Below the pieces are notes generated by a model, which saw only the letters and a list, made by a program, of their open reading frames with translations, was not told the DNA's origin and did not search any database. 64,000 nucleotides of DNA from Gemmatimonadota bacterium (GTDB lineage Bacteria; Latescibacterota; UBA2968), in NCBI GenBank assembly GCA_009838845.1, contig VXRD01000120.1, positions 1 to 64,000 of the forward strand. Direction: 5' to 3'. Positions 11,439 through 20,820 of this stretch are shown here, piece after piece (positions within the stretch are counted from its first letter, which is position 1; each line of letters opens with the position of its first letter). The translations under genes were made by a program, and so were the position numbers.

Positions 11439-14144
11439 TTAATCTCCCTCTGAAAGCACCGCAAAATTTTCCCGCAACTTCGACAGTGTATCCCGATACT
11501 CGCGCTCGCGCTCGCGCTCTTTTGCCACGACCTCTGCGGGGGCATTATTCAAAAAACCCGCATTGCTCAACTTCTTCTCCAATCCGCTCAACGCCTTTTC
11601 CAATCCGCCAATCTCCTTCTCCAACCTCTGACGTTCCACAGTGAGATCAATCACGCCGGCCAAAGGCACAAAAATTTCCACATCACCAACCACAGCACTC
11701 GCAGACGCTGCCGGGCGTTCTAAAGCCGCGCCAAGGGTCAAATTTTCAACGCGCCCCAACGCCTTCATATAGCCCTTAACAGACGTCAAAATCGCACGTG
11801 CCTCCTCTGAATCCGTCTTACACACCACATCCACGAGCTTGCCCGGCGGAATACGCATTGTACCTCGAATATGGCGCACAGCACCCACCACATCCCGCAT
11901 CAAAGCCATTTCTCGCTCCGCCGCTTTATCAAATTGCGTTTTGTCGCATTTGGGCCAGGGCGCGGCAATAAGAGCCTCGCCTTCTCGTGGAAAGGTCTGC
12001 CACAACGCCTCTGAAATAAAAGGCGCAACGGGATGCAACAGGCGCAGCGTGCCTTCAAACACGACACACAAAACCGACTGCGCGGTTTGACGGGCGCTTT
12101 GATCATCGCCATACAGGCGCACTTTCGCCATCTCCACATACCAATCGCAATACGCGCTCCACACAAAATCGTACAACGCGCGCGCCGCCTCGTCAAAGCG
12201 ATACGCCTCCAAAGCCTCTGTAACCTGTAACACCGTGCGATTGTACAAACTCAAAATCCACCGATCAGAAAGGTCCGTAATCGGCTCGGGGACCGTCTGC
12301 AATGCCACATCGCGTATGTCGCGATCGTCCAGATTCATTTGTACAAACCGCGCGGCATTCCAAATTTTGTTGCAAAAATTGCGGCACATTTCCGCAATGG
12401 GCGAATCTTGCAACTTATTGTCCTTCACATCGGCATCAAACCGAATATCCTGCGAACTGCCGCATTGGTACAAAAGCGATAGGCGCGTGGCATCTGCGCC
12501 ATAGCGGTCAATCAATTCGCGCGGATCAATCCCCGTACCCAACGACTTGCTCATGCGCTTGCCATCGCGCGTTTGCACCGTGGGATGAACCAGCACCGTC
12601 CGAAACGGAATCTCGCCCACAAATTCAACAGCTGTCATAATCATCCGAATCACCCACAGATACAAAATATCCCGTCCCGTAATCATCAAATCCGTCGGAT
12701 GAAACAGCTTCAAATCCTCCGTATCTTCGGGCCAACCCAGCGTTGCAAAAGGCCACAGCGCCGAGGAAAACCACGTATCGAGCACATCTGGGTCTTGCGT
12801 CAACTGCTGACTACCACACTTTGTACACAATTCGGGCGGCTCTGCATTCACAATCACCGCACTACAATTTTCACACGTCCACACCGGAATGCGGTGTCCC
12901 CACCACAATTGCCTCGAAATACACCAGTCGCGGATATTCTCCAGCCATTCAATCGAATATTCTCGAAACCGATCCGGCACATAATCGATCTTTTTTTCTC
13001 GCATCAGGGGCAAAATTAAATCGGCCAAATCGCGCATCGCCACAAACCACTGCTCCATAGGCATCGGCTCAATCACCGTGCCACAGCGGTCGTGATGGGG
13101 CACCGCGTGGGTATAATCCTCAATTTTTTCCATCAACCCCAGCTCGTCGAGTGCCTCAACCACCGCCTTGCGACACGCATACCGGTCCTGCCCAACATAA
13201 GCACCCGCATTCTCCGTCATCTCGCCATTCAGACCAATAACCGCAATTTCGGGCAAATCGTGACGCTGCCCTATCTCATAATCATTGGGATCGTGTCCCG
13301 GCGTCACCTTCACCGCACCACTCCCCATTTCCGGATCGGCATAGTCATCTGCCACAATGGAAATGGGGCGGTCCATAAGCGGCAACATCACCATTTTACC
13401 CACGGCATTGCGCCATCGCGCATCGGATGGATGTACCGCCACCCCGGTATCACCCAGCATGGTTTCTGGACGCGTTGTCGCCACAACCACATCGGGCGCG
13501 TCATCTATTCCTTTGTACCGAATATGCCACAGGTGGCTATGGACCTCTCTTTCTTCCACCTCGAGATCGGAAATCACAGTGCCACACTGCGGGCACCAGT
13601 TCACCATGCGTTTGCCCCGATAAATCCAGCCCTTCTCGTAAAAACGCACAAATGTTTCCAACACTGCCCGCACGTACTCCTCATCCATTGTAAATCGCTC
13701 GCGCGACCAGTCATAACTACAGCCCAACTCGCGCAATTGTCGCAAAATTGTGCTGCCGTATTTTTCCCGCCAGGCCCATATCCGTCTCAACAAGTCTCTG
13801 CGCCCAATTTCGCGGCGCGTCTTTTTTTCGTTCTCCCAGATCTCTTGCTCCACCTTCATCTGCGTGCCAATACCCGCGTGATCTGTACCGGGCAAACACA
13901 GCGTGCGAAATCCCCGCATCCGCTTATACCGAATCACCGCGTCGTGAATCGCGTGCTGTAGCGCGTGTCCCATGTGCAACTCCCCCGTCACATTGGGCGG
14001 AGGAATCGTCACCGTATAGGCAGGACCTGTCGCGCGAAACTCCGGGCGAAAATATCCCTTCCTGTGCCAAAAATCATACCACGTCTTTTCAATATCTTTT
14101 GGATCGTAGGCACGCTCCAAAGCTTTATTCTTCATCGTCTCCAT
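11439..14144 (-). CDS. valS: Valyl-tRNA synthetase
   Basis: Class I synthetase charging tRNA-Val. It has the HIGH motif in PPNVTGELHMGHAL, the large CP1 editing insertion that removes mischarged threonine, the KMSKS motif as GKRMSKSLGTG, an anticodon-binding domain, and a C-terminal coiled coil (about residues 830-895) typical of bacterial ValRS. Length of 901 residues is normal. The start may be the ATG at 14144 or the one at 14135, three codons in; the AAGGAG lies very close to the first. The stop is one base before the ribosome-proximal start of the next gene. Confidence 0.96.
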   Translation of the reverse strand: METMKNKALERAYDPKDIEKTWYDFWHRKGYFRPEFRATGPAYTVTIPPPNVTGELHMGHALQHAIHDAVIRYKRMRGFRTLCLPGTDHAGIGTQMKVEQEIWENEKKTRREIGRRDLLRRIWAWREKYGSTILRQLRELGCSYDWSRERFTMDEEYVRAVLETFVRFYEKGWIYRGKRMVNWCPQCGTVISDLEVEEREVHSHLWHIRYKGIDDAPDVVVATTRPETMLGDTGVAVHPSDARWRNAVGKMVMLPLMDRPISIVADDYADPEMGSGAVKVTPGHDPNDYEIGQRHDLPEIAVIGLNGEMTENAGAYVGQDRYACRKAVVEALDELGLMEKIEDYTHAVPHHDRCGTVIEPMPMEQWFVAMRDLADLILPLMREKKIDYVPDRFREYSIEWLENIRDWCISRQLWWGHRIPVWTCENCSAVIVNAEPPELCTKCGSQQLTQDPDVLDTWFSSALWPFATLGWPEDTEDLKLFHPTDLMITGRDILYLWVIRMIMTAVEFVGEIPFRTVLVHPTVQTRDGKRMSKSLGTGIDPRELIDRYGADATRLSLLYQCGSSQDIRFDADVKDNKLQDSPIAEMCRNFCNKIWNAARFVQMNLDDRDIRDVALQTVPEPITDLSDRWILSLYNRTVLQVTEALEAYRFDEAARALYDFVWSAYCDWYVEMAKVRLYGDDQSARQTAQSVLCVVFEGTLRLLHPVAPFISEALWQTFPREGEALIAAPWPKCDKTQFDKAAEREMALMRDVVGAVRHIRGTMRIPPGKLVDVVCKTDSEEARAILTSVKGYMKALGRVENLTLGAALERPAASASAVVGDVEIFVPLAGVIDLTVERQRLEKEIGGLEKALSGLEKKLSNAGFLNNAPAEVVAKEREREREYRDTLSKLRENFAVLSEGD

Positions 14145-14174
14145 TCTCCTTAAATAGCGGTCACCGCCCCTTTT

Positions 14175-15713
14175 TTACACCGAATAACTCCGCCACCCCT
14201 CATAAATCGTCCGCACAGATACTTTAATCACCGCTGTTGTGGGCACGGCCAATAACATGCCAACTGCGCCAAACAACTCGCTGCCAACGAACACCGCAAA
14301 AATGACGAGCAGAGGATGCAAATTAACACTGCGCCCAACCACCATAGGAGCGACAAAAACATTATCTACGAGCTGAACGATCGCAAACACTATAATCACT
14401 GGAATAACCACACCAAAACTCAGCGCAGAATATTGCAATACAGCGGCAACAACACCGGCAATAATCCCAATCGCAGGTCCCATATAGGGAATTACATTGG
14501 CCAAACCAGCGAGAAGACCAATCACCAAAAAATGTTCCAGACCAATGATATAAAGTCCGGTGCTTGACAGAATCGAAACAATTATTACAGATAACACCAT
14601 ACCGCGCATATAGCTCCCCAATTGCCTGTCAATGCGATGCAACAGATTTAATATCAGTTCAAAATATCGATTTGGCACCTGCTCGATAATCGCACGCTTG
14701 ATCGTTCTGCCCTCTGCTAAAAAAAAGAATAAAGCAAAAGGCACAATGATGAACAAGGTAAGCCCCGATAGCAATTGCCCGACCAATCCGGGAGTTTCCT
14801 TAAGCAAAATTGTCACGACGTTTTGCAGGTACTGATTCGCGGCCTGTATCCAATCGCGGCCCTTGAGCATTGGTAAAATTTCTTCCTCCCAATCGCGGCC
14901 CTTGAGCATTGGCAAAATTTCTTCGAGATAGGTCTGAGCTGATTTCAGCCACGGCAGGAATGAAGTTTCATAAACTGACTTGAATGCCATCAAAGAACTG
15001 GGCTTGTATTTGCCAAACGCATGTTTTGTCGCCGAGATTAAAATTTTAGATGTGCCAAATTGAACCGAAGCCATTGTATCCGAAACCGATGACACATCCT
15101 CCATATTCCCTCTAAGCGTCAACACAATAGAATCTTCCCGGCTGCCAGACGAACCGTACAACCTCAAAGACGCCTGGCGCAGTTCATCCGCTTGTGGAGA
15201 AAATACCACGCGCAGTGTGTCTCGCCCACCGACCACTTTTGGGTTGGCCTGTGGGACAGCGGATTCTGCGTCTCCCCCACCGGGTGTCAATTCCAGGGGC
15301 AAGCCATCGACCTTAAAATCTTCTAGTTCGCTCTCAAACCGATCAATCTTCACCACATCATCGCCCGTATTTTCCACCACACAGTACCATGTGCCCTGCT
15401 CACCAATAATGCTCTTGACCATATCCTCTGTACCGCGCACAATCATAGGCGCGACCACAATAAGCGGAATGACCACAATTGCAAAAACAGCCAGCAAGAC
15501 GACAACCACGGCGATAAGACGATTTAAGCGGTGCGATTCGAGAAAATCAACCACGGGCATGAGAAAATACGACAGCACAAATGCAATAAAAAAAGGGACC
15601 AGCGTACTTCGAATAGTATATAGCAACCAGACCATCACAACGATGAGGCCCAAAAAAATCACAATACGCAAAATCTGAGCAGTGCCCAGGCCGCCAGAAG
15701 AGGGTTCATTCAT
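14175..15713 (-). CDS. AI-2E/PerM-family permease with an extracytoplasmic insertion
   Basis: Membrane protein of 512 residues. Hydrophobic segments occupy residues about 10-35, 35-50 and 60-90, then again about 300-330 and 370-490, the last block with the family's GLANVIPYMGPAIGIIAG and VAPMVVGRSVNLHPLLVIF. Family members are about 350 residues; the extra length is an insertion from about 105 to 230 between the first and second membrane blocks. It contains the pattern VENTGDDVVKIDRFE, RDTLRVVFSPQ, LRLYGSS and IVLTLRGN, which resembles an ASH-type immunoglobulin-like fold. A 13-residue tandem duplication lies at about 262-288. It overlaps the cyclic-nucleotide-binding gene by four bases. Substrate unknown. 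Confidence 0.8.
   Translation of the reverse strand: MNEPSSGGLGTAQILRIVIFLGLIVVMVWLLYTIRSTLVPFFIAFVLSYFLMPVVDFLESHRLNRLIAVVVVLLAVFAIVVIPLIVVAPMIVRGTEDMVKSIIGEQGTWYCVVENTGDDVVKIDRFESELEDFKVDGLPLELTPGGGDAESAVPQANPKVVGGRDTLRVVFSPQADELRQASLRLYGSSGSREDSIVLTLRGNMEDVSSVSDTMASVQFGTSKILISATKHAFGKYKPSSLMAFKSVYETSFLPWLKSAQTYLEEILPMLKGRDWEEEILPMLKGRDWIQAANQYLQNVVTILLKETPGLVGQLLSGLTLFIIVPFALFFFLAEGRTIKRAIIEQVPNRYFELILNLLHRIDRQLGSYMRGMVLSVIIVSILSSTGLYIIGLEHFLVIGLLAGLANVIPYMGPAIGIIAGVVAAVLQYSALSFGVVIPVIIVFAIVQLVDNVFVAPMVVGRSVNLHPLLVIFAVFVGSELFGAVGMLLAVPTTAVIKVSVRTIYEGWRSYSV
14850..14927. repeat. 39-bp in-frame tandem duplication inside the AI-2E-family permease gene
   Basis: Two adjacent 39-base copies (from 14850 and from 14889) are almost identical and encode EEILPMLKGRDW twice. 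The unit is 13 codons, so the frame is kept. The near identity suggests a recent slippage event. Confidence 0.85.
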
Positions 15714-16240
15714 GACTCGTCTTCTCCGTCCTCTTTTTGTTTTGCCGCCAGTTCATCTCGGGCCACCTGCAAACTGTGATTGGTTTGCCGCAATCGCTCC
15801 GCGACAATCCGCGAAAGTTGAATGGCAATTTTTACCCCCAGATGCGGTCGCTGTTCCGCCAACTGGTGCAGTGCGTCTCGTGAGAAAAGTGCCAATTTGG
15901 TATCTTCTGTCGCCACTGCTGTCGCTGTTCTCGGCACACCTTTCAAAAGTGCTGTTTCACCAAAAAAGGAACCGGATTCAGATTGGGCAAGCAGCACTTT
16001 CTTGTCCTCTTCGCCATCCTTCTGAACTACCTCTACATACCCTTTTAACACCACGTAAACGCCGTCTCCCGGTGCACCCTGTTCAAAAACAACATCGCCT
16101 GTTGAATATTTGCGAATTTCTATAAGTTGCACCACTGCCTCCATCTCTCGGCGGTTCAGTTCCCGAAACAGTGGAATGGCGCGCAATTTGGGAAATAATG
16201 GCTTTTCGCGCTCCAACCAGCGCTGTAGAAGTCGATTCAT
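15710..16240 (-). CDS. Cyclic-nucleotide-binding domain protein
   Basis: A 176-residue protein made almost entirely of one cNMP-binding (CAP-like) domain: FRELNRREMEAVVQLIE, GDVVFEQGAPGDGVYVVLKG and the phosphate-binding cassette SFFGETALLKGVPRTATAVA, which keeps the G-E and R-T-A residues that bind cyclic nucleotide. There is no helix-turn-helix domain; the C-terminal 30 residues are charged and helical. It may therefore sense cAMP/cGMP and act through a partner, perhaps the permease it overlaps by ATGA. The ATG at 16240 is preceded by AGGA. RecO ends nine bases upstream. Confidence 0.85.
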   Translation of the reverse strand: MNRLLQRWLEREKPLFPKLRAIPLFRELNRREMEAVVQLIEIRKYSTGDVVFEQGAPGDGVYVVLKGYVEVVQKDGEEDKKVLLAQSESGSFFGETALLKGVPRTATAVATEDTKLALFSRDALHQLAEQRPHLGVKIAIQLSRIVAERLRQTNHSLQVARDELAAKQKEDGEDES

Positions 16241-16248
16241 CACAAATC

Positions 16249-17034
16249 CTATATCTCTGCGCGATAAGGCACCGCAGGCTCTGCTGCCCTTAAGCGTTCA
16301 AAAAAATCCAGCGCCTTTGGACGATAGCGCGATTCGATGTGTTGATCAAAAAACGCGCGCAATATTCGCGTCACCTCTGCGCGGTTTACACCCCGCAAGA
16401 GGGAAAGATCAATGCGGTCGGGACGCCCCACTTGTAGATGCGCCATAAAATTTATCGTCTCGAACCGCACGCGCATGCCCGCCCCTGCATGATTGTCACA
16501 CAGAGTGCCGCCCAGGCCGGGGCTGAACCCCAGACGGTGTCCCTGGAGACGAGCACCACATTGAACACACCCACTCATATGGGGGCGATACCCCACCGCA
16601 CTCGCAGCGCGAATTTGGAAATACCACACCGGTACATCCAGCGCTATTTCAGCAATGCTCCCCACCCATTGCATCGCTTCAAGTACAATACTAAACAAAA
16701 GTGGATTGCGGTCTTCATCCTCTGTAATATAATCCAGAAATTCGCATATCGCGCTTCCGGCTGCCATCCGACCATAGTGTTGTTTTACCGGTTCAAAAGC
16801 GTGTGCAATATCGCCTTCGCTCAATATTTGCAACTCTCGATTATCCTGTCGATAAAAAACATAATGCCCCCACGTCATCGGTTCAAGACTCGCGCCAAAT
16901 TTGCTTTTGGGTCGTCGCGCGCCTTTGGCTACCAGACGCAACTTCCCGTAATCGCGAGAAAACAGCACCACAACCTTGCTGCTTTCACTCATGCGAAAAC
17001 CGCGCAACACCAACCCATCGGTCTGACAAATCAC
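16249..17034 (-). CDS. recO: DNA repair protein RecO
   Basis: RecO helps RecR load RecA on gapped DNA in the RecFOR pathway. The N-terminal OB fold is recognisable in TDGLVLRGFRMSESSKVVVL, SRDYGKLRLVAKGARRPKSK and ASLEPM. The middle is helical, and a zinc-ribbon-like pair GCVQCGA plus GTLCDNHAG is present. The end LRAFFDQHIESRYRPKALDFF is characteristic. The length is 261 residues. The start is a GTG that overlaps the upstream ftsB-like gene as GTGA. Confidence 0.93.
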   Translation of the reverse strand: MICQTDGLVLRGFRMSESSKVVVLFSRDYGKLRLVAKGARRPKSKFGASLEPMTWGHYVFYRQDNRELQILSEGDIAHAFEPVKQHYGRMAAGSAICEFLDYITEDEDRNPLLFSIVLEAMQWVGSIAEIALDVPVWYFQIRAASAVGYRPHMSGCVQCGARLQGHRLGFSPGLGGTLCDNHAGAGMRVRFETINFMAHLQVGRPDRIDLSLLRGVNRAEVTRILRAFFDQHIESRYRPKALDFFERLRAAEPAVPYRAEI

Positions 17035-17399
17035 GGCGACTCCAATGCTGTTGGTGGATTGGGATAGACCATGTAAATCGATTCATTGGGATACACCATG
17101 CCATAGCGCTCTCGAGCAATGCGTTCAATTTCACCCAAATTGTTTTCCAGCAATTTCACCTCGCGTTCCAGCATCGCATTCTGCTGGCGAATAGTTTCAA
17201 TTTCCTGTTTTAATACGGCAATTTGCTGCTTGCGCATTATGAGCTGGAAAATCCCACTATCTCCCACAAAAAACAAATAAAGGGAAAGCACCACGGGTGC
17301 AAATATCAAAAATCTATTCAGGCGTCGCCTTGCACTTCCCGGTAACATCGGACTGTTTTCCGGCAACACCGTACTTTGTCCTCGATAAAATGAGCGCAT
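17031..17399 (-). CDS. FtsB/DivIC-type septum formation protein
   Basis: A small bitopic membrane protein of 122 residues: a cytoplasmic basic N terminus, a membrane helix at about 31-46 (FLIFAPVVLSLYLFFVG), then a coiled coil of about 50 residues and the end IERIARERYGMVYPNES, which matches the FtsB/DivIC family pattern E-x-I-A-R-E-x-y-g. Family members form the FtsQLB/DivIB complex that controls septal wall synthesis. The gene overlaps recO by four bases and follows proB by 32. Confidence 0.85.
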   Translation of the reverse strand: MRSFYRGQSTVLPENSPMLPGSARRRLNRFLIFAPVVLSLYLFFVGDSGIFQLIMRKQQIAVLKQEIETIRQQNAMLEREVKLLENNLGEIERIARERYGMVYPNESIYMVYPNPPTALESP

Positions 17400-17431
17400 A
17401 ACACAATCTCCAAAGTCAGTTGTCGGTTTTT

Positions 17432-18589
17432 CTACCTCCGATTTAACACCACCATATCATCCCGATGGATAACCACTGCGCCATTGTTGATCCCGAGAAT
17501 TTCTGCAACTTCTGGCGTTTTTTTTCCGCGAATACGCCGCACATCATCGGCGTCAAATCTCGTTAATCCGCGCGCGACCTCGACGCGTTGTTTTGATTCA
17601 ACACCGATGAGTTCACCAACTTCAAAATCGCCAATAACGCGGATAATACCCGAAGGCAACAAACTTTTGCCGCCATCGCTCAAAGCTACCACTGCGCCAT
17701 CATCTACGACCACACCCCCTCGCTTTCGGGAATGCGCCAACCACAAATCTCTGCTGTTCAAACTGCGATTATCCGCCACAAATAACGTGCCGCAATCTGC
17801 CCCATCCAGAATTTCGAGCAAACCGTTTATACATCCATTTGCAATTACTGCCATCTGCCCACCTTGCATCACGGCCTCGGCTGCCCTGAGTTTTGTGCGC
17901 ATTCCCCCACGTCCCAGCGCACTCCCCGAAGACCCCACAGTTGCGTAGAGTTCTTCGGGCATCCCATGCACAGACCGAACCAGTTGCGCGTTTGGGTCTT
18001 TTGAGGGATCACTTGAAAACAACCCATCGACATCGGTCAACAACACCAGCATGTCCGCATCCACCAGATGCGACACCATTGCGGACAGGCGGTCATTTTC
18101 GCCCACAGACAATTGCAATTCTTCCACCGCCACGCTGTCGTTCTCATTGACAACAGGCACAACACCATACCGAAACAATTGGTCCAATGTATTGCGCGCA
18201 TTCACATATCGCGTGCGATTGTCCAGATCATCCGATGTCAACAGCACCTGCCCCACCAAAATACCGTGTGCTTCAAATGCCCTTTTGTAAGCATCCATCA
18301 CCAATCCCTGCCCCACCGCAGCCGTAGCTTGCAAATCAGCCAAGCGCCTCGGCCGATTATTCAACTCCAATTGCCCCATGCCAGCACCAACGGCTCCGGA
18401 TGTCACAATTGCCACCTGTAAACCGCGATCTCTCAAACGCGCCGCATCGGCAGCCAGACGGTCAATCACCGCGAGATTCAGTGTGTTGCCATGTGCCGTC
18501 ACCACCCGCGTACCCAATTTTACCACTACCCGCTGTATATCGGCGAATAAGGCTTTGCGATCAATTTCGTGTTCTTTTGTCCCACTCAT
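17432..18589 (-). CDS. proB: Glutamate 5-kinase ProB with PUA domain
   Basis: First enzyme of proline synthesis, phosphorylating glutamate. The amino-acid-kinase core has VVVKLGTRVV, TSGAVGAGM, NENDSVAV, GENDRLSAMV, LLTDVDGLFSSDP and GRGGMRTKLRAAE. The C-terminal 100 residues are a PUA domain (SGIIRVIGDFEVGELIGV, GLTRFDADDVRRIRG). Length 385 is typical of two-domain ProB. It overlaps hisF by four bases. ProC is three genes upstream in the same run; proA is not in the window. Confidence 0.95.
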   Translation of the reverse strand: MSGTKEHEIDRKALFADIQRVVVKLGTRVVTAHGNTLNLAVIDRLAADAARLRDRGLQVAIVTSGAVGAGMGQLELNNRPRRLADLQATAAVGQGLVMDAYKRAFEAHGILVGQVLLTSDDLDNRTRYVNARNTLDQLFRYGVVPVVNENDSVAVEELQLSVGENDRLSAMVSHLVDADMLVLLTDVDGLFSSDPSKDPNAQLVRSVHGMPEELYATVGSSGSALGRGGMRTKLRAAEAVMQGGQMAVIANGCINGLLEILDGADCGTLFVADNRSLNSRDLWLAHSRKRGGVVVDDGAVVALSDGGKSLLPSGIIRVIGDFEVGELIGVESKQRVEVARGLTRFDADDVRRIRGKKTPEVAEILGINNGAVVIHRDDMVVLNRR

Positions 18590-19383
18590 GTCAAATCAAT
18601 TTCGATTTTGTGGCGCACTGGTACCCCGCGTTCTGCGAGATAGGTTTTGACTTCCCCAATACTGTATTGATTGTAGTGAAAAATCGACGCAGCCAGTGCC
18701 GCGCTTGCCTTGCCTTCGGACAACACCGCGTACATATCCTCTGGCCCACCAGCGCCACCAGACGCTACAATCGGTACATCCACACGCTCGGCAACCCTGC
18801 GGTTCAATTCAATATCGTATCCATCTTTTGTACCGTCTGCATCAATACTGTTCAAAACCAGTTCACCCGCGCCGAGATCTACCAGTTCCTCAGCCCATTC
18901 GAGGGCATCTCGCCCAGTATATGTGCGCCCGCCATTGATAACCACTTCCCAACGCCCATCCTCTATTTGATCGAGATTCGGTTGTCGAATTGCGTCAATT
19001 GACCCCACAATTGCCTGCGACCCAAAACTCTCAGCCCCCTGCGTAATAATTTCAGGCGTGTGTATGGCAGCCGAATTGATCGACGCTTTTTCTGCGCCCC
19101 CTTCGATAATAGTGCGAATATCATAATACGTGCGAACGCCCCCGCCAACCGTAAAGGGAATAAACACCTCTTCGGACACGCGCCGCACGAGTTTGCCGAC
19201 AATATCGCGCTTCTCCGCCGATGCCGTAATATCGTAAAACACCAGTTCATCGGCACCTTCTGCATCATAGCGTTTCGCGAGTTCAATGGGGTCGCCAGCG
19301 TCTTTATCGGCTGAAAACTTGACTCCGCGCACATTGCGACCGTTTTTCACATCCAAACACGGAATAATTCGCCTGGCCAGCAT
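18586..19383 (-). CDS. hisF: Imidazole glycerol phosphate synthase subunit HisF
   Basis: Cyclase subunit that uses ammonia from HisH to make IGP and AICAR in histidine synthesis. The N terminus [20 protein letters not shown] contains the catalytic Asp, the barrel carries [10 protein letters not shown], the second catalytic Asp in VGSIDA, and [12 protein letters not shown] and [12 protein letters not shown] bind the ribose phosphate. About 265 residues. I set the start at the ATG at 19383, two bases after the hisH stop, because the open frame beyond it has no family match. The partner hisH is directly upstream. Confidence 0.95.
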   Translation of the reverse strand: MLARRIIPCLDVKNGRNVRGVKFSADKDAGDPIELAKRYDAEGADELVFYDITASAEKRDIVGKLVRRVSEEVFIPFTVGGGVRTYYDIRTIIEGGAEKASINSAAIHTPEIITQGAESFGSQAIVGSIDAIRQPNLDQIEDGRWEVVINGGRTYTGRDALEWAEELVDLGAGELVLNSIDADGTKDGYDIELNRRVAERVDVPIVASGGAGGPEDMYAVLSEGKASAALAASIFHYNQYSIGEVKTYLAERGVPVRHKIEIDLT

Positions 19384-19384
19384 T

Positions 19385-19987
19385 CTACACCTTCTCCGCA
19401 AAATTCTTCAAAATTTTCAAACCCGCATCCTGACTTTTCTCGGGGTGAAACTGCACGCCAAAAGCCCGATCATTTCCGGCAATTGACGCATAATCAATCC
19501 CGTAATCCGTCACCCCGACCACATCTTCATCGCGCTCAGACGCCACAAAAAAAGAATGGACAAAATAAAAATAAGACCTGTCGGGCACGCCATCTAAAAG
19601 CGCTGTCTCGCGCTGAATTTGCACCTCATTCCACCCAATCTGCGGAACGCGCTGCCCTTCGGGAAAACGCTTCACTTTTCCCGGCAAAATATCCAATCCC
19701 TTATGCCGCCCCATTTCTTCACTCTCGGCAAACATCAATTGCAATCCCAAACAAATGCCCAAAAAGGGTCGGCCTTCTGAAATAGCCCTTATAATGGGTG
19801 CGATCAATCCCGCTGTTCTCAAATTGTTCATCGCATCGCCAAATGCACCCACGCCGGGAAGCACAACGCGCTCGGCCGCGTCGATATCCTCGGGTCTATC
19901 GACAATAACAGCCTTTGCCTCAACGTGTTCAAACGCCTTTTGAACACTTCGCAAATTCCCCATCCCGTAATCGATAACCGCAATCAT
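19385..19987 (-). CDS. hisH: Imidazole glycerol phosphate synthase glutaminase subunit HisH
   Basis: Class I glutamine amidotransferase that supplies ammonia to HisF. MIAVIDYGMGNLRSV is the normal N terminus; the nucleophile Cys is in GICLGLQLM and the His/Glu of the triad are in GVQFHPEKSQ. Length of 200 residues is standard. The ATG at 19987 is six bases after GGGAGA; the open frame upstream overlaps proC. Only these two histidine genes are here, so the rest of the pathway is encoded elsewhere. Confidence 0.95.
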   Translation of the reverse strand: MIAVIDYGMGNLRSVQKAFEHVEAKAVIVDRPEDIDAAERVVLPGVGAFGDAMNNLRTAGLIAPIIRAISEGRPFLGICLGLQLMFAESEEMGRHKGLDILPGKVKRFPEGQRVPQIGWNEVQIQRETALLDGVPDRSYFYFVHSFFVASERDEDVVGVTDYGIDYASIAGNDRAFGVQFHPEKSQDAGLKILKNFAEKV

Positions 19988-19988
19988 C

Positions 19989-20795
19989 TCATTCTCCCAA
20001 CACACTTGATCGTTCTGTCGCAGCCAAAACAGCATCCATCAAAGCAGCGCGCAAACCGCCCTGTTCCAGCGCGTGCAAACCCGCAATCGTCGTTCCGCCC
20101 GCCGACGTCACCTGATCTTTCAAAATTGCCGGATGATCGCCGCTCTCGGCAACCATACGCGCAGCTCCCAGCACAGTCTGTGTCGCCAGTGTCAACGCCA
20201 TATCTTTTGACAAACCAGACCGCACCCCGCCATCTGCCAGCGCGTCAATTACCGCGTACACATAGGCAGGTCCACTGCCCGCGAGTCCAGTCACCGCATC
20301 CATCTGTGATTCTGAAACAACGACCGCTGCACCAACCGCATTGAACAGAGACAGCGCCAGACTCAGATGATCCTCACCCACATGTGCGCCAGCACATATT
20401 CCCGAACCCGCCGCACCGACCTGCGCCAGCACATTGGGCATCGCGCGAATAACGGGCAGAGAACCCAATTCCGCTTCCAATGCCGCAATACGCACACCCG
20501 CCATGAAGGAAATAATCACCTGATCACCGTGCAACAAATCCCGAAAGCCCACAACGGTTTGCTTCCAAAACTGAGGCTTCACACCCAACACCACAATATC
20601 CTGATGGCCCACCACTTCGCGCGCATCTCCTGCAACCTGGACACCCAACTCGCGCCTTCTCTGATCCAACACCTCAGCAATCAGATCCACCGCCGTGATA
20701 TCTTCAGGCGCGATCTCTCCCGACCGAATCCAACCGGCCATCAGCGCGCCTCCCATATTGCCTGCACCAATAACAGCGATTTTTTTATTTTTCAT
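19989..20795 (-). CDS. proC: Pyrroline-5-carboxylate reductase ProC
   Basis: Last step of proline synthesis, NAD(P)H-dependent. The N terminus KIAVIGAGNMGGALMAGW is the dinucleotide-binding motif, VLGVKPQ follows, and the C-terminal signature is complete (GSGPAYVYAVIDALADGGV, and DQVTSAGGTTIAGLHALEQG). About 268 residues from the ATG at 20795, which matches family N termini; an ATG at 20828 overlapping ilvE by eight bases is the alternative, and neither has a strong ribosome site. Confidence 0.94.
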   Translation of the reverse strand: MKNKKIAVIGAGNMGGALMAGWIRSGEIAPEDITAVDLIAEVLDQRRRELGVQVAGDAREVVGHQDIVVLGVKPQFWKQTVVGFRDLLHGDQVIISFMAGVRIAALEAELGSLPVIRAMPNVLAQVGAAGSGICAGAHVGEDHLSLALSLFNAVGAAVVVSESQMDAVTGLAGSGPAYVYAVIDALADGGVRSGLSKDMALTLATQTVLGAARMVAESGDHPAILKDQVTSAGGTTIAGLHALEQGGLRAALMDAVLAATERSSVLGE

Positions 20796-20820
20796 AGCAA
20801 TCAGCTTTTTTTTTACCTCA

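Noticed and set aside
11503-11522. CGCTCG-type simple repeat near the valS 3' end
   Set aside because: It encodes alternating Glu and Arg in the ValRS coiled coil, an ordinary codon effect.
13092-13961. A 289-codon plus-strand frame opposite valS
   Set aside because: A shadow of the valS coding strand; no domain or start signal.
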